Below are positions 1 to 9,163 of a stretch of DNA of 64,000 bases, one piece after another. The notes beneath the pieces were generated by a model. The model saw only the letters and a list, made by a program, of their open reading frames with translations, was not told the DNA's origin and made no database searches. The stretch is from Albidovulum sediminicola. Lineage in GTDB: Bacteria > Pseudomonadota > Alphaproteobacteria > Rhodobacterales > Rhodobacteraceae. The DNA is taken from positions 124,001-188,000 of the forward strand of contig NZ_JAOWLA010000002.1 of NCBI RefSeq assembly GCF_025751575.1. The letters are read 5' to 3'. The first letter of the stretch is position 1. Each line of letters begins with the position of its first letter. The translations under genes and the position numbers were made by a program.

Positions 1-46
1 CGCCGGGGCGCGCGGCGGACAGACCGCCCCTTGGGGTTGCCTGAGG

Positions 47-1222
47 ATGGCGGCGGGGGGTGCGGCATCGCTGGTCACGGTGGCACGGCTTTCGCGTGCG
101 CCGAGCCTGGCGCTGATGGCGGTCGGGGTCTTCTGGGGCACGTTCGCGGCCTATATCCCGGACATCAAGGCGCGGATCGGGGCGCCGGACGGCGCTTTCG
201 GGCTGGCGCTGATGATGGCGGCGGTGGGCTCCATCGTCTCGATGCAGGCGGCCCCGCGCGTGTTGGCCCGTTTCGGACGTGCGACAACGCCGGTGGCTGG
301 CGTCGCGGCGGCCGCGATCTCGCTCTCGCCGCTTCTGGCGGCGGATACGGCCGGTCTGGCGGTCGCGCTCTTCTTCATGGGGGCGGCGATCGCGATGATC
401 GACATCACCGCCAACATCCGCCTGTCGCTGGAGGAGGCCGCACAGGGCCTGCACCTGATGAACTTCTGCCACGCGGCCTTTTCCTTCGCCTTCGCGATCG
501 CCGCCTTCGCGGCAGCCGAGGCGCGGCGGGCAGGCTGGCCGCCGGAGGTCTTCCTGCCGCTTTCGGCGCTGGCGATCCTGCTTCTGTCCCTTGGCACGGC
601 GGAGGGCGCGGGCTGGCGTGCCGCGCCCTCCGCACCCGAGGGGGCGGGGCACTCGGACGGGGTGGCGCGCGTGGTCCTGCCGGTGGCCGCGATCCTGTTC
701 CTGGCCTTCATCTGCGAAAACGCGACCGACAGCTGGTCGGCGCTGCATATCGAACGGACCTTGGGCGCCGCGGTCGGCATCGGCGGCTACGGCCCCGCGA
801 TGCTGGGCCTGACGATGGGGATCGGGCGCATGGGCGGCCAGGTGGCCGCCGCACGCCTGGGCGAGGGCGCCCTGATCGCCTGGTCGGCGGCCGTCGGTGC
901 CTTTGGCGCGGTGGTGACGGCCATCGCCTGGGCGCCATGGGTTGGCGTCCTGGGGGTGGCGTTCCTGGGGCTGGGGGCTGCGGTCATGGTGCCCTCGGCC
1001 AACACCATCCTCGGCCGGCTCGTGCGCCCCGACCAGCGCGGGCTGGCCCTGTCGCGCGCCTGGATCTTCGGCTTCGCGGGCTTCTTCATCGGCCCGTCCA
1101 TGATGGGGCAGGTGTCCGCCGCACTGGGGCTGCGTTGGGCCTTTGGCGGGATCGCGGTCCTGATGGCCGCGATCCTGCCCGTCGTCCTATACCTTGCCCG
1201 GCTTGAGGCGCGGCGGCGCTAG
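47..1222 (+). CDS. MFS transporter (YbjJ-like)
   Basis: A 391-residue inner-membrane protein with about twelve hydrophobic segments separated by short charged loops, the size and pattern of a major facilitator superfamily carrier. The early segment with the motif GVFWGTFAAYIPDIKARIG resembles YbjJ-type MFS proteins, in which the first helix is followed by an IPxIK loop. The substrate cannot be read from sequence. The gene starts 46 bases from the left edge, so an upstream operon partner may lie outside. Its TAG stop abuts the stop of the convergent lactate dehydrogenase gene with no spacer. The start is uncertain because no strong ribosome binding site precedes position 47. Confidence 0.8.
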   Translation: MAAGGAASLVTVARLSRAPSLALMAVGVFWGTFAAYIPDIKARIGAPDGAFGLALMMAAVGSIVSMQAAPRVLARFGRATTPVAGVAAAAISLSPLLAADTAGLAVALFFMGAAIAMIDITANIRLSLEEAAQGLHLMNFCHAAFSFAFAIAAFAAAEARRAGWPPEVFLPLSALAILLLSLGTAEGAGWRAAPSAPEGAGHSDGVARVVLPVAAILFLAFICENATDSWSALHIERTLGAAVGIGGYGPAMLGLTMGIGRMGGQVAAARLGEGALIAWSAAVGAFGAVVTAIAWAPWVGVLGVAFLGLGAAVMVPSANTILGRLVRPDQRGLALSRAWIFGFAGFFIGPSMMGQVSAALGLRWAFGGIAVLMAAILPVVLYLARLEARRR

Positions 1223-2386
1223 TCAGCTGTAGGCGCCCAGGAACCCCTTGGGGAGCAGGACGTTGTGCCGCCCGACCGCCGCGATGTCGCGCTCGCCGCA
1301 GAGCGCCATGGAGGTGTCAAGCTCCTTGCGGATCACGTCGAGCGCCGTCGTCACGCCCTTTTCGCCCATCGCGCCCAGCCCGTAGACGAAGGCGCGCCCG
1401 ATCATCGTGCCTTTGGCACCCAAAGCCACCGCCTTCAGCACGTCCTGGCCCGAGCGGATGCCGCCGTCCATCCAGACCTCGGTCCGCTCGCCCACGGCCG
1501 CCACGATTTCCGGCAGCATGCGGATCGAGGACAGCGCGCCGTCCAGCTGCCGCCCGCCGTGGTTGGAGACCACGATCGCATCGGCCCCCACGCCCACGGC
1601 ATGCTCGGCGTCCTCGGCATCGAGGATCCCTTTCAGGATCACCTTGCCGCCCCACATGTCGCGCAGCTTGGCAATCTTGCCCCAGTCGAGCGCATGGTCG
1701 AACTTCTGTGCCGTCCAGGCGGACAGCGACGTGGGGTCATCCACACCCTCGACATGGCCGACGATATTGCCAAAGAAGCGGCGCTTGGTGCCCAGCATCT
1801 CCAACCCCCAGGCCCATTTCGTGGCCAGGTTCAGCATCGTCGGGATGGTGAACTTGGGCGGCGCGGAGAGGCCGTTCTTCAGGTCCTTGTGCCGTTGCCC
1901 CAGGATCTGGAGGTCAACCGTGATGACCAGCGCCGAACAGCCCGCGGCCTTGGCGCGGTTGATGATCTTCGCGTTGAAGTCGTCGTCGTTGAGCGTGTAG
2001 ATCTGGAACCAGAACGGCTTGGTCGTGTGCTGCGCCACGTCCTCGATCGAGCAGATCGACATCGTGGACAGGGTGAAGGGCACGCCGAACTTCTCCGCGG
2101 CGCGGGCGGCCTTGATCTCCCCGTCGGCGTTCTGCATCCCCGTCAGCCCGACCGGGGCCAGCGCGACCGGCATGGCGACATCCTGTCCGATCATCTGCGT
2201 CGCGACGCTGCGGCCGGTCATGTCGCGCGCAATGCGCTGGCGCAGGCGGATCTCGGCGAAATCCGAGACGTTGTCGCGGAAGGTCTGTTCGCTCCAACTG
2301 CCACTTTCGGCATAGTCGTAGAACATCCGGGGGACGCGCCGCCGGTAAATCTTCTTCAGGTCGTCGATATTGGTGATCACGGGCAT
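1223..2386 (-). CDS. lldD: FMN-dependent alpha-hydroxy acid (L-lactate) dehydrogenase
   Basis: A 387-residue TIM-barrel enzyme that would oxidise L-lactate or a related L-2-hydroxy acid to the 2-keto acid and pass electrons to the respiratory chain. The hallmark SNHGGRQLDG is at residues 274-283, containing the catalytic histidine and the substrate-binding arginine. The FMN-phosphate motif DGGIRSGQD is at 307-315, the lysine of ILKGI at 252, and the N-terminal YDYxxSG motif at 23-29. Length is normal for the family. A GGAGG ribosome binding site precedes the ATG. An inverted repeat just upstream may be an operator. Glycolate or mandelate activity cannot be excluded. Confidence 0.88.
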   Translation of the reverse strand: MPVITNIDDLKKIYRRRVPRMFYDYAESGSWSEQTFRDNVSDFAEIRLRQRIARDMTGRSVATQMIGQDVAMPVALAPVGLTGMQNADGEIKAARAAEKFGVPFTLSTMSICSIEDVAQHTTKPFWFQIYTLNDDDFNAKIINRAKAAGCSALVITVDLQILGQRHKDLKNGLSAPPKFTIPTMLNLATKWAWGLEMLGTKRRFFGNIVGHVEGVDDPTSLSAWTAQKFDHALDWGKIAKLRDMWGGKVILKGILDAEDAEHAVGVGADAIVVSNHGGRQLDGALSSIRMLPEIVAAVGERTEVWMDGGIRSGQDVLKAVALGAKGTMIGRAFVYGLGAMGEKGVTTALDVIRKELDTSMALCGERDIAAVGRHNVLLPKGFLGAYS

Positions 2387-2401
2387 GGGTGCCTCCGGAT
2401 T

Positions 2402-2418
2402 GGTAATTTTTCTTTACC
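2402..2418. promoter_or_regulatory. Candidate operator upstream of lldD
   Basis: Inverted repeat GGTAA-N7-TTACC lies 16-32 bases before the lldD start codon, in an AT-rich patch unlike the surrounding sequence. FadR/GntR-type lactate regulators often bind GGT...ACC dyads, so it may be a lactate-responsive operator. No regulator gene is adjacent. Confidence 0.35.
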
Positions 2419-2489
2419 GATTTCAGAAGGTTTCCGCAACGCTTTCCCGGCGCTGCGGCAATTTCCCGCGTGCCCTGCTCCCCGGGGGG

Positions 2490-3281
2490 TCAGGCGCTGT
2501 GCGCGCCCGCCGCCAGGCTTTCCACGAAGGACAAGATTTCGGGCACGGTGCGCTTCTCCTCCACCATCTTGACGATGGCGGAGCCCACCACGGCGCCGTC
2601 CGCCACCGAGGCGATGGCGCGCGCGGTTTCGGGCGAACGGATGCCGAAGCCGACAATCAGCGGCAGGTCGGTCGCCGCCTTGATCCGCGCGACCTCGGGG
2701 CCCACGTCGGTCGCCTGCGCGGCGGCCGCGCCGGTGATCCCGGTGATCGAGACGTAGTAGACGAAGCCCGAAGTGTTCTGCAGCACCTTCGGCAGGCGCC
2801 GGTCATCGGTCGTGGGGGTCGCCAGGCGGATGAAGTTCAGCCCCGCCTTCTGCGCCGGAATGCACAGTTCCTCATCCTCTTCGGGGGGCAGGTCCACGAC
2901 GATCAGCCCGTCGATCCCGGCGGCCTTCGCGTCCGTCAGGAACCGGTCCACGCCGCGCGAGTAGATCGGGTTGTAATAGCCCATCATCACGATCGGCGTG
3001 TCGTCGTCGCCCTTGCGGAACTCCGCCGCCATGTCGAGCGTCTTTTGCAGCGTCTGCCCGCCGTCGAGCGCGCGCTGGCCCGCAAGCTGGATCGTGGGGC
3101 CGTCGGCCATCGGATCGGTGAAGGGCATGCCCAGCTCGATGATGTCCACGCCCGCGCCCGGCAGGCCCTTCATCAACTCCAGCGAGGTATCGTAGTCGGG
3201 ATCGCCCGCCATTGTGTAAGAGACGAAGGCTTTCTTGCCCTCGGCCTTCAGTGCGGCGAACTTGCGGTCGATCCGGGTCAT
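2490..3281 (-). CDS. trpA: Tryptophan synthase alpha subunit
   Basis: A 263-residue TIM-barrel protein that cleaves indole-3-glycerol phosphate to indole and glyceraldehyde 3-phosphate in the TrpAB complex. The motif [16 protein letters not shown] places the catalytic Glu49 and Asp60 at their canonical positions. The C-terminal part carries GFGIRSPE and the phosphate-binding VVGSAIV segment. Full length for the family. trpB is not adjacent. The gene is divergent from ychF across about 145 bases. An AAGGAGA-like site precedes the ATG. Confidence 0.96.
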   Translation of the reverse strand: MTRIDRKFAALKAEGKKAFVSYTMAGDPDYDTSLELMKGLPGAGVDIIELGMPFTDPMADGPTIQLAGQRALDGGQTLQKTLDMAAEFRKGDDDTPIVMMGYYNPIYSRGVDRFLTDAKAAGIDGLIVVDLPPEEDEELCIPAQKAGLNFIRLATPTTDDRRLPKVLQNTSGFVYYVSITGITGAAAAQATDVGPEVARIKAATDLPLIVGFGIRSPETARAIASVADGAVVGSAIVKMVEEKRTVPEILSFVESLAAGAHSA

Positions 3282-3426
3282 GCGAAATCTCCTTGAGCGT
3301 CCAGCGGGTCTTGCAGAAAAGCGCCGGGAAAATCAATGGGGGATGGTGCGCTTGAGGGCGGCAGGGCTTGACGCCCCTTGGCCTTGCCCCCTAGATGCGC
3401 GCGGTTTTGCGGGAAGGATCGGGACA

Positions 3427-4524
3427 ATGGGCTTCAGGATGGGCATCGTCGGGCTGCCGAACGTGGGCAAGTCGACGCTTTTCAACGCGCTGACCCGCAC
3501 GGCCGCGGCGCAGGCCGCGAACTTCCCCTTCTGCACGATCGAGCCCAACGTGGGTGAGGTCGCGGTCCCCGACGCGCGGCTCGACAAGCTGGCCGCCATC
3601 GCGGGCTCCAAGCAGATCATCCCGACGCGCATCACCTTCGTCGATATCGCGGGCCTCGTGCGCGGCGCGTCCAAGGGCGAGGGCCTCGGCAACCAGTTCC
3701 TCGCCAACATCCGCGAGGTCGATGCCATCGCCCATGTGCTGCGCTGCTTTGAGGATGGCGACATCACCCATGTCGAGGGCCGCATCGACCCCGTCGCCGA
3801 TGCCGAGACGATCGAGACCGAGCTGATGATCGCCGACATGGAATCGATCGAGCGGCGGCTTGCCAACATCGCCCGCAAGATCAAGGGCGGCGACAAGGAG
3901 GCGGCGGCGCAGGAGCGGCTGATGAAGCTGGCGCTGGCGGCGCTTGAAAACGGCCAACCCGCGCGTACCGTCTCCGTGTCGGAGGAGGATCAGAAGGCCT
4001 GGAACATGCTTCAGCTTCTGACTGCCAAGCCCGTCCTTTTCGTCTGCAACGTCGAGGAATCCAAGGCCGCGACCGGCAATTCGGAGTCCGCCCGCGTGGC
4101 CGAGATGGCCGCGAAGCAGGGCGCCGGCGTCGTCGTCATCTCCGCCAAGATCGAGGAGGAACTGGCCCAGATGCCCGAAGAGGACGCAGCCATGTTCCTG
4201 GAAGAGATGGGGCTTGAGGAAGCCGGCCTCGACCGGCTGATCCGCGCCGGCTACGACCTGCTGGGGCTTCAGACCTATTTCACCGTGGGCCCCAAAGAGG
4301 CGCGCGCCTGGACCATCGAAAAGGGCACGCTGGCCCCGCAGGCCGCAGGCGTCATCCACGGCGACTTCGAACGCGGCTTCATCCGCGCCGAGACCATCGC
4401 CTTTGACGACTACATCGCCGGAAACGGCGAGGCCGGCGCGCGCGAGGCGGGCAAATTCCGCGTCGAGGGCAAGACCTATGAGGTCAAGGACGGCGACGTC
4501 CTGCACTTCCTCTTCAACGCCTGA
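3427..4524 (+). CDS. ychF: Redox-regulated ATPase / translation-associated GTPase-like protein YchF
   Basis: A 365-residue cytosolic OBG-family P-loop protein that in this family hydrolyses ATP and binds ribosomes. The Walker A motif GLPNVGKST is at residues 9-17, followed by [20 protein letters not shown] (switch/G3 region) and the NxxE-type G4 segment VCNVEE. The C-terminal TGS/DUF933 region (from about residue 280, [15 protein letters not shown]) ends in DVLHFLFN. I chose the ATG at 3427 because homologues begin [17 protein letters not shown]. A longer reading frame extends upstream without family similarity. Divergent from trpA, as is common in Rhodobacterales. Confidence 0.95.
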   Translation: MGFRMGIVGLPNVGKSTLFNALTRTAAAQAANFPFCTIEPNVGEVAVPDARLDKLAAIAGSKQIIPTRITFVDIAGLVRGASKGEGLGNQFLANIREVDAIAHVLRCFEDGDITHVEGRIDPVADAETIETELMIADMESIERRLANIARKIKGGDKEAAAQERLMKLALAALENGQPARTVSVSEEDQKAWNMLQLLTAKPVLFVCNVEESKAATGNSESARVAEMAAKQGAGVVVISAKIEEELAQMPEEDAAMFLEEMGLEEAGLDRLIRAGYDLLGLQTYFTVGPKEARAWTIEKGTLAPQAAGVIHGDFERGFIRAETIAFDDYIAGNGEAGAREAGKFRVEGKTYEVKDGDVLHFLFNA

Positions 4525-4614
4525 GGCTGGCCGGGCAGGGGCCTCACCCCCCCTGTTATTTCTCGGCGGGCGGCATACCTTTGAGGTGCGTTTGCATCTG
4601 AAGGGATTGATCAC

Positions 4615-4848
4615 ATGAAAACGGGCCTTGTTTCCGCCGGACTCCTCGCCGCCGTCCTGGCGCTGGGCGGCTGCGCTACGCAGCAGCCCTCGAACGCCGA
4701 CCTGCGCTGCGCGGGTGGCACCGTCGCCGGTGCGGCCGTGGGCGGGGTCGTTGGCAACCAGATCGGCAGCGGCACCGGCAACACCATCGCCACGATGGTC
4801 GGCGCGGGCGCGGGCGCCGTCGTCGGGGCCAACGCGGCCTGCTACTGA
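4615..4848 (+). CDS. Small glycine-zipper lipoprotein
   Basis: A 77-residue envelope protein. A signal sequence ends in a lipobox (LGGC, lipidated Cys20). A glycine-zipper hairpin follows from about residue 33 to 70, with alternating Gly/Ala runs such as VAGAAVGGVVGNQIG and GAGAGAVVGA. These resemble the 17 kDa surface antigen/OsmB class of outer-membrane lipoproteins. The function is unknown. Such proteins often respond to envelope stress. It stands alone between ychF and a convergent operon, whose last gene ends 14 bases beyond its stop. Confidence 0.8.
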   Translation: MKTGLVSAGLLAAVLALGGCATQQPSNADLRCAGGTVAGAAVGGVVGNQIGSGTGNTIATMVGAGAGAVVGANAACY

Positions 4849-4862
4849 GCCCGGGTGGCCGC

Positions 4863-5252
4863 TCAGCCCTCGGCCGTGAACTGGGCGGCGACGACCTCCC
4901 ATCCGGCGGCGGTTTCGCGCAAGAGCGCCGACAGGACCGCGCCGATGCGCCCGGCGTCGCTGCCGTCCGGGTGAACAAGCCCCGAGAGGACAAAACGCTG
5001 CATGACCTGCGCGACGCCGGGTGCGACCGCGCGCAGCTTGGTCCGACCGCTGACAAGGCGTGCACGGGCCAGCATTCCGTCCATCTCGGCGCCCAGCACA
5101 TCTGCGACGGCCGCGCGGCCTTCGGCCCAGGCGCCGGTCAGCGACAGGAAATCCGCATCCTCGGCGAACAGCGCCGCGATCGCGGCGGGATCCCGGTCGG
5201 CGAAAGCGTTGGAGAAGGCGCGCGCGAATTCCGCCGGGTCACCCAGGCTCAT
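4863..5252 (-). CDS. SnoaL-like / DUF4440 (SgcJ/EcaC-type) protein
   Basis: A 129-residue protein with the NTF2-like cone fold signature of the DUF4440/SgcJ group: AFADRDPAAIAALFAEDADFL near residues 17-37 and a C-terminal WEVVAAQFT strand. Family members are mostly uncharacterised small-ligand binders or isomerase-like proteins. The start at 5252 was chosen because its ATG overlaps the TGA of the FAD dehydrogenase gene (ATGA), giving translational coupling. A longer upstream reading frame shows no family similarity. It is the third gene of a 191-aa membrane protein - FAD dehydrogenase - DUF4440 operon. Confidence 0.75.
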   Translation of the reverse strand: MSLGDPAEFARAFSNAFADRDPAAIAALFAEDADFLSLTGAWAEGRAAVADVLGAEMDGMLARARLVSGRTKLRAVAPGVAQVMQRFVLSGLVHPDGSDAGRIGAVLSALLRETAAGWEVVAAQFTAEG

Positions 5253-6625
5253 TGCGAGACCTCGACGACCTTGCCGGGGTTGAGGATGCCGTCGGGGTCC
5301 AGCGCGCGCTTGATGCGGGCCATCACCTCCCAAGCCTCACCATGTTCAAGCGGCATCAGGCCCTTCTTGCCCACGCCCACGCCGTGTTCGCCAGTGACCG
5401 TGCCACCCAAGCGCACCGCGCGTTCCGCCAGCCGCCGGGTCAGCGTCTTGGCGCGGGCCAGTTCCTCCGGGTTGTCCCGTTCCAGCAGCAAGATGGCGTG
5501 AAAATTGCCGTCGCCGACATGGCCGAGGATTGGCCCCACTAGTTCCAGTTCGGCGATATCGGCGCGGGTTTCCGCCACGGCCTCGGCCAGGCGGGAGATC
5601 GGGACGCAGATATCCGTGACCATGCCCATGCAGCCGGGGCGCGAGGCGATACAGGTCCGGTAGGCCCCGTGCCGCATCCGCCAGAGCCGGTTGCGGTCCT
5701 CGGTCGTGCTGGCCCAGTCGAAGCCGAGCGCGCCGAAGCTTTCCGCAACCTCGCCGAAACGGCGCGCGTCCTCTGCCGCGCTGGCGTCCGAGCCGTGGAA
5801 CTCCACCATCAGGTGGGGCAGTTCGGGAAAGGCGGTGCCCGCCTGCGCATTGAAGATGCGGGCGACGGTTTCGTCTACGAACTCGATCCGCGCCATCGGG
5901 ATGCCCGACTGGATCGTCGCGATCACCGTGTCGACGGCGGCGGCGAAATCCGGAAAGGCGCAGACCGCGGCCGAGATCGCCTCCGGTTGGCCATGAAGGC
6001 GCAGGGTCAGTTCGGTAATCAGGCCCAGCGTCCCCTCGGACCCGACGAAGAGCCCCGTCAGGTCATATCCCGCCGCCGACTTGCGCGCGCCCGACCCGGT
6101 GCGGATGACCCGGCCATCGGCCAACACCACCTCAAGCGCCAGGATATTGTCCCTGACCGTGCCATAGCGCACCGTCGTCGTGCCTGAGGCGCGGGTGCCC
6201 GCCATCCCGCCGATGGAGGCATTGGCCCCCGGATCGACCGGGAACATCAGGCCCGTCGCGCGCAACTCGGCATTGAGCGCCTCGCGCGTGATGCCGGGCT
6301 GGACGACCACCTGCATGTCGCCCGGCCGCACCTCCAGCACCCGGTTCATCCGGGCGAAATCGACGACCACGCCGCCGTCGAAGGCCAGAGCGTGCCCCTC
6401 AAGCGAGGTGCCCGCCCCCCAAGCCACGACCGGGCAGCCGTGGCGCGCGCAGATCGCGACGAGGCGGGAAACCTCCTCGGTGGTCTCAGGATAGGCCACC
6501 GCGTCGGGCGGGGTTTCCGGGAACCAGGATTCGTTCTGGCCATGTGACCTGAGGTCGCCCCCCGCGGTGATCAGCCGTGATCCCAAAAGCGCCGAAAGTT
6601 CGGAAAGTGCGGTCGCGTCCATCAT
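5249..6625 (-). CDS. FAD-binding D-lactate/glycolate-type dehydrogenase
   Basis: A 458-residue flavoprotein of the vanillyl-alcohol oxidase family (FAD_binding_4 followed by FAD-oxidase C). The FAD-binding half contains GAGTSLEGHA and DPGANASIGGMAGTRASG (about residues 70-150). The C-terminal half has the metal-ligand motif GHVGDGNFHA and the conserved end TGEHGVGVGKKGLM. This is typical of cytochrome-linked D-lactate dehydrogenase (Dld1-like) or the GlcD subunit. With no glcE or glcF nearby, single-subunit D-lactate dehydrogenase is more likely. The start is one of two adjacent ATGs just after the upstream stop. 2-Hydroxyglutarate dehydrogenase is an alternative. Confidence 0.82.
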   Translation of the reverse strand: MMDATALSELSALLGSRLITAGGDLRSHGQNESWFPETPPDAVAYPETTEEVSRLVAICARHGCPVVAWGAGTSLEGHALAFDGGVVVDFARMNRVLEVRPGDMQVVVQPGITREALNAELRATGLMFPVDPGANASIGGMAGTRASGTTTVRYGTVRDNILALEVVLADGRVIRTGSGARKSAAGYDLTGLFVGSEGTLGLITELTLRLHGQPEAISAAVCAFPDFAAAVDTVIATIQSGIPMARIEFVDETVARIFNAQAGTAFPELPHLMVEFHGSDASAAEDARRFGEVAESFGALGFDWASTTEDRNRLWRMRHGAYRTCIASRPGCMGMVTDICVPISRLAEAVAETRADIAELELVGPILGHVGDGNFHAILLLERDNPEELARAKTLTRRLAERAVRLGGTVTGEHGVGVGKKGLMPLEHGEAWEVMARIKRALDPDGILNPGKVVEVSQ

Positions 6626-6627
6626 GA

Positions 6628-7203
6628 TCAGTGCCCGCAGCGATAGGCGTAGACGCCGGTTTCCCGGCCCGGAGGGGTGAATTCCAGGTGGTCCAAAAGC
6701 GCGCCGAAGCTGACGAGCGCGATCCGCGTGTCCTTCATCGTCGGCCCCTTCAGATCGACCCCGCCATCGGCCACCCGGTATTGCACCGAAAGCGCGCTTC
6801 CACCCGCCTCGGCCATCAGGACCAGCCCGTAGTCGAAGGTGATCGGGTCCGAACACTGTTCGGGCACGACGCCAGGCGGCAGGCGCAGCGGCGCCTTCTG
6901 CATCGTCCAGCGCCCGAGAAGGAAGCTCGGCGTATCGGCCTTGAAGGCGTCGAGCCCCGTCAGCGTGGCATATTCCGGCAGGAAGCGCGCGAAGCCGTCG
7001 GCCTCCCGCAACTGCTCAAGATAGACGGCGGGGTCTTCAGCGCGCATGCGCGCGAAGTGGTCCGCGCTGCGTTGCTCCAGCGTGTAAAGCCATGCGAAAT
7101 AGCCCAGAATCGCCGCCGCGACGACGACGACCCCCGCCCACTGGCGTGCGTCGAGCCGGGGCAGCGCGGGCGGTTTGATCTTTGCGATCGCGGGTCGGCT
7201 CAT
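6628..7203 (-). CDS. Membrane-anchored hypothetical protein
   Basis: A 191-residue protein that I do not recognise. A short basic N-terminus is followed by one transmembrane helix (about residues 22-42, WAGVVVVAAAILGYFAWLY), then a soluble domain of about 145 residues that is presumably periplasmic. The soluble part has two cysteines, one in PEQCSDP and one in the C-terminal YRCGH, which could form a disulfide. It lies immediately upstream of the FAD dehydrogenase, with 2 bases between stop and start, so co-transcription is likely. A helper role for that enzyme is only inference. Confidence 0.7.
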   Translation of the reverse strand: MSRPAIAKIKPPALPRLDARQWAGVVVVAAAILGYFAWLYTLEQRSADHFARMRAEDPAVYLEQLREADGFARFLPEYATLTGLDAFKADTPSFLLGRWTMQKAPLRLPPGVVPEQCSDPITFDYGLVLMAEAGGSALSVQYRVADGGVDLKGPTMKDTRIALVSFGALLDHLEFTPPGRETGVYAYRCGH

Positions 7204-7329
7204 GCGCGGTCCCTTTTCCTTTGCATTTCTGCCGGTTCTGCGGCGCTTGGGTTTGCATCGACCGGACCAAGGGCGTAGCAGGGAACAAGCGAGTCTAACA
7301 GCAACCAGCCGGGTCGCCTGACATTAGCC

Positions 7330-9141
7330 ATGCGCGCGCCCGTCCACAACCGCGCCACCGGGACGATGACCGAAGCCACGCCGAACGAACCGCATCAAGC
7401 CTTTCCCGACAACCGCCGCCTTTCGATCATCTGGCTGTCGCTGATCGCGATCCTGATCGGGATCGTCACCGGGCTTGGCGCCATTGCGCTGCGCTACCTG
7501 ATCTCGATCGTGCACAACCTTGCCTTCCTTGGCACGTTTTCGCTCGACTACGATGCGAACCTGCCCACGCCGCCCTCGCCCTACGGGCCGCTGGTGATCT
7601 TCGCGCCGGTCGTCGGCGGTCTGATCGTGGTCTGGCTGGTGCGCAGCTTCGCGCCCGAGGCAAAGGGTCATGGCGTGCCAGAGGTGATGGACGCGATTTA
7701 CTACCGCGGCGGCAAGATCCGCCCGCAGGTCGTGCTGGTGAAATCGCTCGCCTCGGCGCTGTCGATCGGGTCGGGCGCCTCGGTCGGGCGCGAGGGGCCG
7801 ATCATCCAGATCGGGTCGGGGATCGGTTCGGTCCTGGGTCAGCTCTTCCGTCTCAGGACCTGGCAGGTCATCACCATGGTTGCCGCCGGCGCGGGCGCGG
7901 GGATCGCCGCGACGTTCAACACGCCCTTGGGCGCGGTGATGTTCGCGGTCGAGTTGATGCTGCCCGAATTTTCCGCCCGTACGCTCATCCCGGTCGTGCT
8001 CGCCACCGGCACCGCGACCTATGTCGGGCGCCTGGCCTTCGGGCTTGCCCCGGCGTTTCTGGTGGCCAGCCACGACCGGCCCGAGCTTTTCGTGCCGCTC
8101 TCGGCCGAGATGCTGCCGCTTTACGTGATCTTCGGCCTTCTCACCGGCGTTGCGGCCGCAGGTTTCGTGCGCGGGCTCTACAAGGTCGAGGATCTGTTCG
8201 ATGGCTGGAAGATCAATCCCTACCTCAAGAACTTCGCAGGGATGCTGTCGCTCGGCATCCTGATGTATGTGCTGCTTCTGACGACGGGCAATTATCACAC
8301 CGCCTCGGTCGGCTACGACACGATCGAGGCGATCCTGACCGGGCAACTGACCGCGCCCGCGTTCCTTTTCCTTCTGTTCCTTCTCAAGATGATCGCGACC
8401 TCGGTCAGTCTGGGTTCCGGCGCTTCGGGCGGGATCTTTTCGCCCTCGCTCTTCCTTGGCGCGGCGCTCGGGGGGGCGTTTGGCGGGTTCCTGGACCTGA
8501 TGTTCCCGCATCTGGGATTCCATTCCGTCACCTTCGCGCTGATCGGCATGGCCTGCATCGTGGGCGCCTCCACCGGCGGGGCGTTGACCTCGATCATGAT
8601 GCTGTTCGAGATGACGGGGGACTACACGATCACGCTGGCGGCCATCCTCGCGGTGGTCGTGGCCATGGGGGTCCGCAAGCGGCTGTCGGCCGAGGACATC
8701 TACACCATGAAGCTGACCCGCCGGGGTCACCGCATTCCGCGCGAAAGCCGCTCGCACATGTTCGCGATCCGCATGATCAGGGAGATGATGGAACCCGCCA
8801 TCGCGGTGATCGAGAAGGCCGATCTTGGCGCGCGGGGCGAGGTTGACACGGAGCTTGGGCGCGATCGCCAATACGCCGTCGTGACTGACGGGCGCAACGT
8901 CGTCGGCATCGTCCGCGTTCATCCGGAGGACCCGACGCGGCGCCACGGACCCATCATCTCTCCGGTGGGCTATGTGCAGGAATCGAGCTTCCTGCAACTG
9001 GCCATGACCAATATGGCCGACCGTGGCCATGCGGCGCTCTTGGTCCTGCCGGACAAGACCATGCCGCGGCCCGAGAACGTGATCGGGGTTCTGACCCGCG
9101 ATTCCATCGCCACGGCGGTGCTGCGCGACTACCGGAGCTGA
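7330..9141 (+). CDS. ClC-family chloride channel with degenerate CBS tail
   Basis: A 603-residue membrane protein with the ClC signature motifs: GSGASVGREGP (about residues 147-157, gating glutamate E155), the second filter loop GSGASGGIFSP, and a helical core of about 440 residues. The C-terminal 150 residues look like a pair of diverged CBS domains. In the helix corresponding to the inner proton glutamate of the E. coli exchanger (FIIEEM), this protein reads FAVELM, so that glutamate is replaced by leucine, as in ClC channels. An internal ATG at 7366 is an alternative start, since neither has a strong ribosome binding site. Confidence 0.88.
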   Translation: MRAPVHNRATGTMTEATPNEPHQAFPDNRRLSIIWLSLIAILIGIVTGLGAIALRYLISIVHNLAFLGTFSLDYDANLPTPPSPYGPLVIFAPVVGGLIVVWLVRSFAPEAKGHGVPEVMDAIYYRGGKIRPQVVLVKSLASALSIGSGASVGREGPIIQIGSGIGSVLGQLFRLRTWQVITMVAAGAGAGIAATFNTPLGAVMFAVELMLPEFSARTLIPVVLATGTATYVGRLAFGLAPAFLVASHDRPELFVPLSAEMLPLYVIFGLLTGVAAAGFVRGLYKVEDLFDGWKINPYLKNFAGMLSLGILMYVLLLTTGNYHTASVGYDTIEAILTGQLTAPAFLFLLFLLKMIATSVSLGSGASGGIFSPSLFLGAALGGAFGGFLDLMFPHLGFHSVTFALIGMACIVGASTGGALTSIMMLFEMTGDYTITLAAILAVVVAMGVRKRLSAEDIYTMKLTRRGHRIPRESRSHMFAIRMIREMMEPAIAVIEKADLGARGEVDTELGRDRQYAVVTDGRNVVGIVRVHPEDPTRRHGPIISPVGYVQESSFLQLAMTNMADRGHAALLVLPDKTMPRPENVIGVLTRDSIATAVLRDYRS

Positions 9142-9163
9142 GCCGGGCGCAGCCAAGCCGGGC

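Noticed and set aside
3-44. Possible tail of an upstream gene ending two bases before the MFS start
   Set aside because: An open frame ends in TGA at 42-44, but 14 codons are too few to recognise anything, so I do not report it as a gene.
3391-4902. Long minus-strand open frame (503 aa) across ychF
   Set aside because: It is a high-GC shadow of ychF with no recognisable motifs, and the plus-strand gene is certain.
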